Below the pieces are notes generated by a model. It worked only from the letters and a program-made list of their open reading frames with translations. It was not told where the DNA came from and did not search any database. A stretch of 28,313 nucleotides of DNA from positions 1 to 28,313 of the forward strand of contig JBEIDK010000030.1 in NCBI GenBank assembly GCA_040383485.1, written 5' to 3'. Every line of letters begins with the position of its first letter. Positions within the stretch are counted from its first letter, which is position 1. The DNA comes from JBEIDK01 sp040383485. GTDB lineage: Bacteria > Bacteroidota > Bacteroidia > UBA4408. Below are positions 17,674 to 27,800 of this stretch, one piece after another. Position numbers and translations under genes: made by a program.

Positions 17674-17975
17674 TTTCTTTCTATTCTCAGCTGTATCAGG
17701 CAAGTGTCACACTTTTTAAGTGCTACTCCATCTGTCATCTTCTTTTTTTTTTATTCTTTGATTTAACTCTTGACTACTTTTAAAATACAGAGCTATGCGA
17801 CTTTTGTCTTCATGTAGAATTATTTTTACTAACCAATTCATGGTTTTCGAAAATTATATTTACAAAAACATCTTTTTAATGAGAGTTGAGCTGAAGTAAA
17901 TAAAGAATCATTTTGTTTTGATTATGAAGCTTTTATTAATTATGTACTATGTTTTTATAATGATAAAGTTTGATG
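17674..17975 (+). repeat. Long direct repeat, copy 2
   Basis: Partner of 14863-15165, same orientation, offset about 2.8 kb. The identical 51-bp core is at 17829-17879, with TTTTCGAAAA at 17844-17853. It starts just upstream of the 5' remains of the recombinase and ends 175 nt before pgk. The intervening 17976-18150 is AT-rich, and I saw no consensus promoter in it although pgk must have one. Confidence 0.9.
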
Positions 17976-18150
17976 GAGGTATTTTTTTAAATAACAAAAG
18001 TCAAACTGGTTTAATAAAATATTCGTTTATTATTTTTATTAATTGCAAAACTGTTGATATTTAATTTTATAAAAATGTATCCACGTTTAGTAACATATAA
18101 TATTGTGTTTGCTTATTCATTTTCTTACTTTCACGCCAAATATAATTTTT

Positions 18151-19341
18151 ATGAATACCATTGATAATTTAAATTTTTTAGGTAAAAAGGCACTAATAAG
18201 GGTTGACTTTAATGTTCCTCTTGATGATAATTTTGAGATTACTGATGATACAAGGATACGTGCAACATTGCCTACAATTAACAAAATATTGAATGATGGT
18301 GGTAGTGTAATACTCATGTCTCACCTTGGCAGGCCTAAAGATGGTCCTTCTAATAAATATACCCTAAAACATATTGTTAAACATTTTTCTAAATTATTAG
18401 GTAAGAATGTTTTGTTTGCCAATGATTGTATAGGAAATTCTGCCCAAGAAATGTCAGTAAATTTGAAAGCAGGGGAGGTTTTATTACTTGAAAATTTGCG
18501 GTTTCATAAAGAAGAGGAAAAAGGTGATGTTGCGTTTGCAAAACAATTAGCCTCATTGGGCGATGTATATGTAAATGATGCTTTTGGCACTGCCCACAGA
18601 GCACATGCTTCAACAGCAGTAATAGCACAATTTTTTCCGAAAGCAAAATATTTTGGATATGTAATGGCAGCGGAAGTTGAAAGCGCAACTAAGGTTATGA
18701 ATCATGCCGAAAAGCCATTTGTTGCTATAATGGGAGGATCAAAAGTTTCGGATAAAATATTAATTATTGAAAATTTACTTGAACGTGCTGATACAATCAT
18801 AATTGGTGGTGGCATGGCGTATACTTTTTTTAAGGCTTTGGGCTACGAAATTGGTAGTTCTATTTGCGAAATAGACAAATTAGAGATTGCACTAGATGTA
18901 TTGAAGAAGGCTGAAGCTAAAGGGGTGCAGATTGTTTTGCCTGTTGATAATATAGTAGCTGATGAGTTTAGCAATGATGCAAATGTGCTTGAAGTTAATG
19001 GCGATTATATAGGAGAAGGTTGGATGGGATTAGATATTGGTCCCGAGTCAAGAAATTCTTTTACAGAAGAAATTATGCTTGCGAAGACAATTCTTTGGAA
19101 TGGCCCTATGGGTGTTTTTGAAATGGAAAGTTTTGAAGTTGGAACAAGAGCAATAGCTGAGGCATGCGCTGCCGCAACTCAGGTAGGAGCCTACACACTG
19201 ATTGGTGGTGGCGACTCAGTAGCTGCCATTAATAAATATCATTTAGCTGATAAGGTAAGCTATGTATCAACTGGTGGCGGTGCATTGCTCGAATTTATGG
19301 AAGGCAAGGAGTTGCCTGGTATTAAAGCCATAAATGACTAA
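18151..19341 (+). CDS. pgk: Phosphoglycerate kinase
   Basis: Glycolytic enzyme that transfers the 1-phosphate of 1,3-bisphosphoglycerate to ADP; cytoplasmic monomer. The 396 residues are the normal bacterial length. ATG 18151 (MNTIDNLNFLGKKALIRVDF) is the start that matches the family; an in-frame GTG at 18103 would add 16 hydrophobic residues foreign to it. Motifs are RVDFNVPL (17-24), SHLGRPKDG (57-65), RAHASTAVIAQF, GGSKVSDKI, the hinge and nucleotide site WNGPMGVFE, and the C-terminal GGGDSVAAI and STGGGALLE. rbfA follows 39 nt downstream. Its upstream region is the right-hand direct repeat, so promoter context may have been altered by the island. Confidence 0.98.
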   Translation: MNTIDNLNFLGKKALIRVDFNVPLDDNFEITDDTRIRATLPTINKILNDGGSVILMSHLGRPKDGPSNKYTLKHIVKHFSKLLGKNVLFANDCIGNSAQEMSVNLKAGEVLLLENLRFHKEEEKGDVAFAKQLASLGDVYVNDAFGTAHRAHASTAVIAQFFPKAKYFGYVMAAEVESATKVMNHAEKPFVAIMGGSKVSDKILIIENLLERADTIIIGGGMAYTFFKALGYEIGSSICEIDKLEIALDVLKKAEAKGVQIVLPVDNIVADEFSNDANVLEVNGDYIGEGWMGLDIGPESRNSFTEEIMLAKTILWNGPMGVFEMESFEVGTRAIAEACAAATQVGAYTLIGGGDSVAAINKYHLADKVSYVSTGGGALLEFMEGKELPGIKAIND

Positions 19342-19380
19342 AGTTCACATTAATTATATTCTGACCTTAAAAAAAATCGT

Positions 19381-19722
19381 ATGGATTCTACAAGACAAAA
19401 TAAAATATCAAGATTATTACAAAAAGAACTAGCAGAACTTTTTCAACGTGATGCTTTTGCATTATATGAAAAATCGCTCATTACTGTTACCATGGTGCGC
19501 ATTAGCCCTGATTTATCAGTTGCAAAAGTTTATTTAAGCATATTTGTTCCCAACAACGGCGATAAAAACAAAGTGTTTCAGATGGTAAAAGAAAGTACCA
19601 AAGACATCAGACATAAAGTAGCTGAGCGCATTCGTCACCAAACTAGAATTACTCCTAATTTTAGTTGGTTTTTGGATGACTCTTTAGATTACGCAATGAA
19701 AATTGAAGAGTTATTAAAGTAA
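19381..19722 (+). CDS. rbfA: Ribosome-binding factor A
   Basis: Small KH-fold protein that binds the 30S subunit and helps mature the 5' end of 16S rRNA, especially in the cold. The 113 residues are typical. The N-terminal helix is STRQNKISRLLQKELAELFQ. VTMVRISPDLSVAKVYLSIF carries the conserved SPDL-AKVY strand, and RHKVAERIRHQTRITPNFSWFLDDSLDYAMKIEELL is the family C-terminus. It probably shares a transcript with pgk. It converges on the TPR gene with only 22 nt between stops and no visible terminator. Confidence 0.96.
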   Translation: MDSTRQNKISRLLQKELAELFQRDAFALYEKSLITVTMVRISPDLSVAKVYLSIFVPNNGDKNKVFQMVKESTKDIRHKVAERIRHQTRITPNFSWFLDDSLDYAMKIEELLK

Positions 19723-19744
19723 GTGTAAACAATTTTATTGGTGC

Positions 19745-20797
19745 TTATTTACAAGTTTTTTGTCTTAACTCATCAACTTCCTTGTCGTGTTCTTGCGTAT
19801 ATCCAAGCTTTAATGCCTTATCTATATTGTCACAAGCTTTTCCTTTTTTATTCATTTCTAAATAGTAAAGCGCTAAATATTTATATGCATAACTATTATA
19901 TGGGTCAAGTTTAATTGATTCATTAATATCCTTGATAGCTTCATCATAATTTTTGAGCATTAAATTGGCATAACCTCTATTGTTCAGCAGGTATGCCTGA
20001 TTAGGAGTAGTTTGTAATGCTTGATTTAAAATATCAATCGCACTTTTAAAATCTTGTTGTTTAAATTTTATAAAAAAGGCTATATTATTTAAAGATGCCG
20101 CTTTGTAGTTATGATTTAAATTTATAATTCTATAAAAATCTGTTTCTGCTTTATTAAACTCATTATTTTGCGCTAATAATGTTCCTCTATTAAGCAGTGC
20201 TTCTAAGTTGTCTGGATTTTTATGAAGTACATAATTTGCATCTTCAATTCCTTTACTATATTCCTTTTTCATCAAATAAATTGACGAACGCAATACATAA
20301 GCATTTAGGTTTTTAGGTTCAAGAGCAATAAATTTATTAGCTGTATTTAATGCAGAATCTACCATAAATGCCTTGAGTTGGTAATCGGCTTTTTTTAATA
20401 ATAGTTCAGTTTCGTTTTTATTATAAAAAATTGCAGTGTCTATTGACCAATATGCTTCTTTACATTTATTTTGAGTAGCAAATATTTCAGCTTGAGTTAC
20501 ATATATTGAATGAAGACTTTTTTTGATTGAAATGGCATCGCGTATTGATTTTTCAGCTTTATCAAACTCTTTTAACTTGTTTTCGATACGTGCTTTATTT
20601 AGTAATACCTCAACCTTAAAATAATTTGATTCGTCAATATAATTTTTTACGCAATTATTATATTCTTTTAGTGCGTCTTTATAGTTTTCTATATCGGCAA
20701 GCTTCTCTGCTTTTTCATTAATAAATCTGGCATTTTCTTGAGCAAAAATTTTCGTAATGGTAAAGAAATAAATAAGTAAAATGGTTACAATTTTCAT
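19745..20797 (-). CDS. Secreted TPR-repeat protein
   Basis: A 350-residue protein with a Sec signal peptide (MKIVTILLIYFFTITKIFA, cleavage before QENA), so it is expected in the periplasm. The rest is tandem tetratricopeptide repeats, clearest at about 170-330 (SIYLMKKEYSKGIEDANYVL, LLNRGTLLAQNNEFNKAETDF, LLNNRGYANLMLKNYDEAIKDI, YKYLALYYLEMNKKGKACDNI). The DExxxLRQKTCK tail is Cys-containing. TPRs bind proteins; the partner is unknown. It lies 119 nt downstream of the DUF3857 gene on the same strand, so it may be the last member of that operon or carry its own promoter; no consensus promoter was seen in the gap. Confidence 0.85.
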   Translation of the reverse strand: MKIVTILLIYFFTITKIFAQENARFINEKAEKLADIENYKDALKEYNNCVKNYIDESNYFKVEVLLNKARIENKLKEFDKAEKSIRDAISIKKSLHSIYVTQAEIFATQNKCKEAYWSIDTAIFYNKNETELLLKKADYQLKAFMVDSALNTANKFIALEPKNLNAYVLRSSIYLMKKEYSKGIEDANYVLHKNPDNLEALLNRGTLLAQNNEFNKAETDFYRIINLNHNYKAASLNNIAFFIKFKQQDFKSAIDILNQALQTTPNQAYLLNNRGYANLMLKNYDEAIKDINESIKLDPYNSYAYKYLALYYLEMNKKGKACDNIDKALKLGYTQEHDKEVDELRQKTCK

Positions 20798-20916
20798 CTT
20801 CTAAATTTAACTTTAATGTTACTTAAATTAATCAATTTAATGGTTGTTTATTCATTAATTATTTGTATAAAAATAGTGAAATTCAACAATTATAAAACAT
20901 TACTATTTATAAAATC

Positions 20917-22875
20917 CTATTTTTCCTCAAATACAAGCACTATTTTATTGAAGTCGGCAGCAGCATTCACAACTTTTTTATATGTTTCAAATACTTCAAT
21001 TGGATATATTAAAGCTTCATAGGTTTCTCTGCAATTAATTACTAGGTTGTTTTCATCTATAACAAAGTCAGATTTAAACGAAGCTAGAGTTTTACCGTTA
21101 AGTTGACAATTAGCATTTATGTTTATATCGCTTGCATTTGCAATTTTAAATCCTTTAGGAATTTTTATTGATAGCTTACGATTAAAAGAATGCAGGTATT
21201 GCACTTCGGCCGGTAATGTTCTTTCTCTTTCTTGATACATCTCAACTTGTTTTCCAATTAATAAGCCTGCTTTGAAAAGTATTTTATTACCTGCATTTTC
21301 AATTAAATCGGCGGTGCTATAATTAGCTTTTAAAATCATTGGTTTTTCAAAAACATCTGTTGGTTCGTAGTTAGATACAGTAGATGTATATTTTCGTTTT
21401 TGCGCATCCGCTTCTTCAAACAAATATGCCTTTTGCATTTCTTTTTTTGCATTGTCATCCAAAAAGGCATAAATTGGTTGAACGTAAAATGCAGGATAGC
21501 CGCTTAAGGAAAGCGTTTTGTTAATCTCTGTTATACCCGAGTCTACATTTAATGTAACGAAAGTTTCAATATTATTCTCACTTTTATTTAAAGGCAGAAC
21601 ATCGGTTGTTTTAACCTTTGCAACTGCCGAAATATTTTCACCTATTTTTATCTCTTTAAGGAACAAAGCATCGCAACCTTGAAACTCGGGAGGAGGAAAA
21701 CCAATTCGACTAGAAAAGTTTTTAGGAGATAGGTACGAATTAAAGTCTGGCAAGTAAATTACAAACTCATCCAAATGCGAATAGGTTTCAAAAGATTTAT
21801 CAATTTGCGGTTCACTTCTATCTGAAACAACAACTATTTCATTTTTTATTTCTAATGCGCTAAGTGCAGCTAAATATATTTTTGTTATTGCATTAGAAGT
21901 CCCAACTTTATTTTTTAAAATCTTATCAAGTTGATTTAATTCTGGGTTTTCACTTTTATCATCAGTTTGAATTGTCAATTTAAGATTGCGCTCCAATACC
22001 TTTACTGTTTCAATATTTTTGTCAGAAATATTAAGCTGCTTAATTAGTTTAGAAATTGCTTTCTCTTCTGCTTTCTCTAAAGTACGCATGTTTTTAATAG
22101 TATTAATTGCAAACTCATTATATGCATAGAAATTACGTCTTCCATTCACTTTGTTTTCGGCTAATACATACTCAATTCTATGTTTATATTTATCACTAAA
22201 GCTATATTCTTGTTTCTTTAAAGCAGGAATATCTTTTGCAGTCATAGTCATAATATTGCTTGAGTTTGCAGTATCGCTTTTGAATTTTGGTAATCCATTG
22301 TAAGAATTACAATTAAAAAATAGATTTTTAGGACAGGTAAGTCTAAAAAATACTTCTTGTTTAGGAGTACCAGTTTGAAAGTATTCTTGACCATAATAAA
22401 AAGGATTTGTTTTGTATGAATAGCAATATTCTAAAATTGAATTTTCTTCTAATCCTTCTACGGCAAGCTCTTGTAGCTTTCTTCCGTTATCGTTAGTAAC
22501 TTCTTTTACTTGTGATTTATCGGTTGTTACAACTGTTCCATCTTTTTTTATAACCCTAACTTTTAAGGTTGTAAGTGCTAAAACTTTTCCGTTACCGAAA
22601 TATATTTTATTGTAATCTTCAATTGCTTCTTTTGTTGAAACAAATATTTTAAAGTAATAACTGCGACTCATTTCGGCATCACCAGCTTCATCATAAGAGT
22701 AATCTAAAAATCTTTTTTCAATCATAACTAAAGCACCTTCTTTTAGTTTTTCTTTTGAAGGTTGTTCATAAGTTACTTTTTCATCAAGAGCTATTAGCCC
22801 AGTAAGTTGTGCATTACTTATCTTTATTGAGAACAAGAAAAATAGTACAGAAATTTGTTTTAAATTTTTAATCAT
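20917..22875 (-). CDS. DUF3857 protein with degenerate transglutaminase fold
   Basis: A 652-residue secreted protein; signal peptide at 1-22 (cleavage near SNAQ). The N-terminal half (about 50-235) fits the DUF3857 domain (YYFKIFVSTKEAIEDYNKI, LKVRVIKKDGTVVTTDKSQV, EENSILEYCYSY). A transglutaminase-like helix region follows (about 260-375). Where active members have G-D-C-K-D, this protein has VGTSNAITKIYLAAL (324-338), so the nucleophilic Cys is absent. A DUF3858-like beta-rich C-terminus with long Lys/Ala-rich segments ends the protein. It is probably a non-catalytic binding protein of the periplasm or outer membrane. Its ATG overlaps the stop of the active paralogue upstream by 8 nt, so the two are translationally coupled. 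Confidence 0.85.
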   Translation of the reverse strand: MIKNLKQISVLFFLFSIKISNAQLTGLIALDEKVTYEQPSKEKLKEGALVMIEKRFLDYSYDEAGDAEMSRSYYFKIFVSTKEAIEDYNKIYFGNGKVLALTTLKVRVIKKDGTVVTTDKSQVKEVTNDNGRKLQELAVEGLEENSILEYCYSYKTNPFYYGQEYFQTGTPKQEVFFRLTCPKNLFFNCNSYNGLPKFKSDTANSSNIMTMTAKDIPALKKQEYSFSDKYKHRIEYVLAENKVNGRRNFYAYNEFAINTIKNMRTLEKAEEKAISKLIKQLNISDKNIETVKVLERNLKLTIQTDDKSENPELNQLDKILKNKVGTSNAITKIYLAALSALEIKNEIVVVSDRSEPQIDKSFETYSHLDEFVIYLPDFNSYLSPKNFSSRIGFPPPEFQGCDALFLKEIKIGENISAVAKVKTTDVLPLNKSENNIETFVTLNVDSGITEINKTLSLSGYPAFYVQPIYAFLDDNAKKEMQKAYLFEEADAQKRKYTSTVSNYEPTDVFEKPMILKANYSTADLIENAGNKILFKAGLLIGKQVEMYQERERTLPAEVQYLHSFNRKLSIKIPKGFKIANASDININANCQLNGKTLASFKSDFVIDENNLVINCRETYEALIYPIEVFETYKKVVNAAADFNKIVLVFEEK

Positions 22876-24814
22876 TTCTTATAAGTATTAAGTTTTCTTT
22901 ATGTAGTTTCTTGGCTTTTTCTACAAAATCATTAATCATGTAAACGTCTTTTTTAATAACTAATATATCTTTAACTATATATGTAATATCACAAATAATT
23001 GTGTTGCCAATTTGTTTGTAATTTAAAGAAATTGAAAAGTATTTATTACCTAATTCTTTTGATTTTGGCAACGATTCAATAGAATAATTTTTTGGTAATT
23101 CAATCTCCTGATATAGCCTTCTAGTAATAGTCTGTTTTAAATCTACAGCACCAAATTGTGCTGAAGTATCAATTATATCTTCTAAATAATCTTTTGTAAA
23201 GTTCGTATTTATAAACATTCTTTTGCCGGCATTTACAGTATATCCGGGTAGTTTTGCTTTGTAAAATAGTTTAGAAAATATGTCGTTATTTTTATAGTAA
23301 AAAGTATCAATTGAAAATTTATCACTTCCTTTTTTTAAGATTGATTGGGTTATTTCTTTTCCTTTATTATTTATATAGTTATCGAAATAATAATCCACAT
23401 CACTCTTGCAATAGCCAGTTAATGTATTATTGCCATTAAAGATTAATTCATCTTTATTAAATGTTATTTTTACACTGTCAATATTTTGGTTTATTGAAGG
23501 GTTTACAACTGGCACCGTAGCAATTTCAAATGTTGTGTCATTTATATAAATAAGTGCTTCTTTGTTTTGGGTAAAGTTACTAGGCAAACCATATAAGCAA
23601 TACTTAGAAGTAGCATCTAAAAACACCCATTCTCCTTTTGTATTTTTATATGTAGTAATCATATGATTGTCAATAAGTGGTGAATTTAACTCAGAGTATT
23701 TATAAGGTAATTCAGTACTACCAATCCATGTTATACCTGCTTTAATATTTATGGATTCTAACAACTTGAAAATTAACATTGCCATATCTTTACAATCTCC
23801 AAATTTTCTGCTACAAACTAAGTCTGCTGGTCTCGGAATAAAACCACCTAAGCCATGCTCAAAAGCAACATAACTTATTTGATTTTGTACCCAATTATAG
23901 ATAGCTTTAACCTTGTCCTCTTCTTTTTTAATTTCTTTGGTTATTGAATCGGCAATGTGAGCTAACTCGGGGTATTTTTTATTAATTGTTTCCTTAACCA
24001 AAAGCATGTACCACGCATACAAGTCTTTTGTAGAGCCTAGAATTGGAGTAGTTTTATTATTGAATTTATAGTTAACAACTTCGAGTGTAGTATGTGGCAA
24101 AATATATAAGTAACCTGGTGCAGATGCTTTATTTAAATATGGTTTTATATTTGTTGCAATAAAAGTATATACCTTATATTTTCCTTGGATGGTAGAAGTT
24201 GTGTCTATATTAAATCCTTCAAAATTAAAATGCTTGATTGATACATTTATTCCTTCTTGTACAAACACTCTGTAAATATTTTTTTTGCAGAGTTTGCCAT
24301 ATTGATAGGTATGCAGTCCGAGTAGGTGGGGGTCTTTATAAACTTCTTTATACTTTAATTGAAGGTATGCATCTTTCGTAACTCCATTAAATTTTGCAAT
24401 CATTGTTTTTGAATCATCGAAAAAAACATTGTTAGTTGTGTTATTTTGAATACTAAAATCTTTGCTTTCAATAGGTTTAAATTTCTTTTTGTTTGGAACA
24501 AAAGTAAAGGCTGTCATACTATCTATTGTAGTAAAATCGCTGAAACTTGCTGACATTTTATTGAGTCCAATTGTTAAGGTATTTAATATTTTTATTTCTT
24601 GTGTCTGGTAGGAATAAGTTTGTAGTTGTCCTAAAGAATTTACGTTGATGTATAAATCGTTTTGATTATGAGAATAAACAAAACCCAATGCAGTGTCAAT
24701 ATACTCATCAGTATTTTCACTTAATAGTTTTTGGGCATTCATTCTTAAACCAAATACAATTATGAGCAGAATGACTAAGTTATTTTTTATTTTATGTGCT
24801 ATTATTTTTCCCAA
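22868..24814 (-). CDS. DUF3857 transglutaminase-like protein with intact triad
   Basis: A 648-residue exported protein. The start is TTG 24814, which overlaps the upstream stop by 13 nt. It is chosen because it is the only start preserving the signal peptide (KIKNNLVILLIIVFGLRMNA); the first ATG would begin after it. DUF3857 covers about 90-250 and the transglutaminase core about 295-410. Candidate triad: Cys341 in RKFGDCKDMA, His384 in IDNHMITTY and Asp400 in WVFLDATS, all in the expected surroundings. The family fold supports transglutaminase or cysteine protease chemistry on proteins or peptides; the substrate is unknown. It is sandwiched between the MORN protein gene and its Cys-less paralogue, which suggests the three act together in the envelope. 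Confidence 0.9.
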   Translation of the reverse strand: MGKIIAHKIKNNLVILLIIVFGLRMNAQKLLSENTDEYIDTALGFVYSHNQNDLYINVNSLGQLQTYSYQTQEIKILNTLTIGLNKMSASFSDFTTIDSMTAFTFVPNKKKFKPIESKDFSIQNNTTNNVFFDDSKTMIAKFNGVTKDAYLQLKYKEVYKDPHLLGLHTYQYGKLCKKNIYRVFVQEGINVSIKHFNFEGFNIDTTSTIQGKYKVYTFIATNIKPYLNKASAPGYLYILPHTTLEVVNYKFNNKTTPILGSTKDLYAWYMLLVKETINKKYPELAHIADSITKEIKKEEDKVKAIYNWVQNQISYVAFEHGLGGFIPRPADLVCSRKFGDCKDMAMLIFKLLESINIKAGITWIGSTELPYKYSELNSPLIDNHMITTYKNTKGEWVFLDATSKYCLYGLPSNFTQNKEALIYINDTTFEIATVPVVNPSINQNIDSVKITFNKDELIFNGNNTLTGYCKSDVDYYFDNYINNKGKEITQSILKKGSDKFSIDTFYYKNNDIFSKLFYKAKLPGYTVNAGKRMFINTNFTKDYLEDIIDTSAQFGAVDLKQTITRRLYQEIELPKNYSIESLPKSKELGNKYFSISLNYKQIGNTIICDITYIVKDILVIKKDVYMINDFVEKAKKLHKENLILIRND

Positions 24815-27800
24815 ACTAGTTTGTCTTGAAAGTAATATTTAGTTTTAGTTTTCGCACCTAGCTCATTGTAATACTCGCAGATGCCTTGCAAATCATCTGT
24901 ATAATAAGTTGCAAAAAATCTTAGTTTACCAGAAGGATAGTATTCTTTATAGATACCGTTTAGTAATCCTAAACTGTAATTTGATTCAGTAAAAACTTTT
25001 CCATTATCAAAGTACTCTTTATAAATCCCTTCTTTATATCCATTTTTATAAACTGCATCAACATATATATTTCCGTTTGAGTAATAGACTTTACGCGGTC
25101 CGTTTAAATTGCCATTTTTATAACTGCAAACAATAAATGGTTTTTGATTTGCATAGTTCATTTTAACATCGAACGTTTCATTTTTTGTTTCAGTAAGTGT
25201 AGAAAAGTTTCCATTGTTGTCGCTAAAGCCATAGGCTACACATATTCCATTAAAGTATTTTCGTCTGAATGTAGTTTTGCCATCATCAGAAATATTATCT
25301 AGGTTACCATTTAATTCATCATCAATTTCTGTTGCCGAACGATATAATTTGCCGCTTGGGTAGTAGTCTTTGTCAATTCCAAAACCTTCACCAAACACAT
25401 ACTCTTTTTCAGATTTAATTGTGTTGTTAAAAGGATAATAACTGCTTACTAATCCGTGAGTTCTTCCGTTTACATATGTTCCTTTTTCTCGCACAGCTTT
25501 TGTATCATAATACTTTACATATTCACCATTTATTTCACCGTTAAAAGTATTGAATTGGCTATATATGTTTCCATCGGTAAAATAGTTTATTTCTTTACCA
25601 CTTTTGAAAGAATTTTTAACATCGTATTCTACGGATTTACTGTTATTAAAATTTTTAAAAACTAACTTTCCTGATGAAGTACTATCAAACTTTATTGAAT
25701 AAAATTTACCACCTAATGTATCAAAAAAATCTGCTTTTATTATGTTATCATAATTAAATCTAAAGCTTCTATCTAAGATGCCTTTTATACCATAGTTAAA
25801 TGTAGTGCCAGTTGTTTGTCCTTTATGATAAAATTCTCTTTCAGCAATATTTCCGTTTATATAATATGTATAAACATAACCTTCAATTTCTCCATCAACA
25901 TAATAACCTTCTTTATAGAGTTTCCCATCGTATGAAAAGTACTCCTTAAATTCTCCATTTAATACATCATTTTTATAATTAAATTCTTGATTTATTCTTC
26001 CATTGGGGAAATAAATAATGTATTTCCCTTCAAAATTTCCATCCAAATAATTTATTTCTTTTTTCAAAAGCCCATTATAACTGTATTCTTTCCAATTACC
26101 TTCACGTTTAAGTTCATCAACAAGTCCTTCGGCTCTCTTATTGCCATTTGACCAATACATAGTTAGCATTGCTTTGCTGCCTTTAGAAAGTTTGCCTTTT
26201 GAAATTTCGGATCCATCACTTTTATAATATACATAGTTTTTAGGGGAACCATTTTTGTATTCAAATACATTGGCTTTTTTACCATCAAAATCATATTCAA
26301 TTTGTTCTCCATTTATTTTACCATTGCTATAAGTCGTCTCCTCAACTAAAATACCATTAGCATCATATTCCTTCCATAAACCTTCAGCTAAGTCATTTTT
26401 GTATTCTCCCTCACTTTTAATTTTACCATTGTAGTGATATGCAATATATTTCCCTGTTTTGTCTCCTTTTAAATATTCACCTTTTGATAATATTTTGCCA
26501 TCAGCATAAAATTCAGTGTAAGGTCCATTTATTTTACCTTCTACTATTTTATATTCCTTTAATAAATTACCATTGTTGTAATAGTAAGTGGCCGAATTCA
26601 GATATTTATCCCCAATCATTTCTGTTTTATAATCGAGACTGCCTTTGGCACGGTATATTTCAAGTTTGCCATTTGTAGCATTGTCTTTAAACTCTTCAGT
26701 ACTGGTAAGAACACCTCTGGCATTGTACCTTTTTAGCACACCTTCTAATTTACCGTTAATCAATTTCCCTTCTTCTCTTAAAGCACCTGTAGCGTAATGA
26801 TATATTTTATAATCACCATTAGGTTTACCATTGTTATAAGTTGCATAGGTATTTAATTTTCCGTTTTCGTAGTATTCTAGTACTTCACCATCCAACTCAC
26901 CATTGGTGTAATTATGCAATGCGCTAGTTAATCCGTTTTCATAATAGAATGTCCACTTACCAATTTTTTTATCTTCTTTATTTAGAACACCAACAGATTT
27001 AATAGCGTTATTATTTGCATAATATTTATAAGATTGACCTGCAGAAGTTTCGGTAAATTTAGAGTGATTTTCTTTAATATAATCTATTGTCCATAATTTA
27101 AAATCATCAACTTTATTTTTATTTTTCTTTAAGTAGCTATTAATCTCATCTGTTTGCAAGTCTTGGTATGAGTAATAAATGTATTGTTCAAACATTTTTT
27201 TATCCATAATTTCTTTGAAAAATGTTACGTAAAAATTTTGATAAAAATCATCTTTTACTTCTTTTAAATTTTCAAATAAAAATTGTTGTTGTTTGCAAAT
27301 GTCATAACCTAATCCAACTTTTGATTTATATCCTTTTTGTATTGCCACTTTTGATGAAATAAAATCATCAAGTTCTTCATAGTAATTATTCAATTTATTT
27401 GTCTCCATAACAACTGTATCAGCTTTCCCATAATTGTTATTAGCAATTTTTTCCATTGTGCCAATACCATCCAATACCTTATCTTTTGTGTTTTCAATCA
27501 TTATATAATAGCTCAATGCCAACATAGCTTTCGACTTAAAATTCATCAAGCCATTTATTTTGCCAAGATGATAGTGTGGAGCTGAATAACGCGGATTTAC
27601 TTTAATGGTTGCAATAAGTTCGTCATGAAACATATCGTACTTTTTTTGTTCAAAATAAACTAATGCTCTATAATATCTTAATGGAGCAAATAGAGGATAT
27701 ATTTTAATGCCATTATTTAAAACCTCAAGTGCCTTTTCAAAATTACCTTGTTCGCGATAAACAGAACTATACATTGTTAATAGTGAAGCGCCATAGGTAT

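Noticed and set aside
18010..18050. AATAAA/TTTATT hairpin upstream of pgk
   Set aside because: A short stem made only of A and T is expected by chance in DNA of this composition.
18103..18150. N-terminal extension of pgk from a GTG
   Set aside because: The 16 extra residues do not belong to the family; ATG 18151 gives the standard N-terminus and length.
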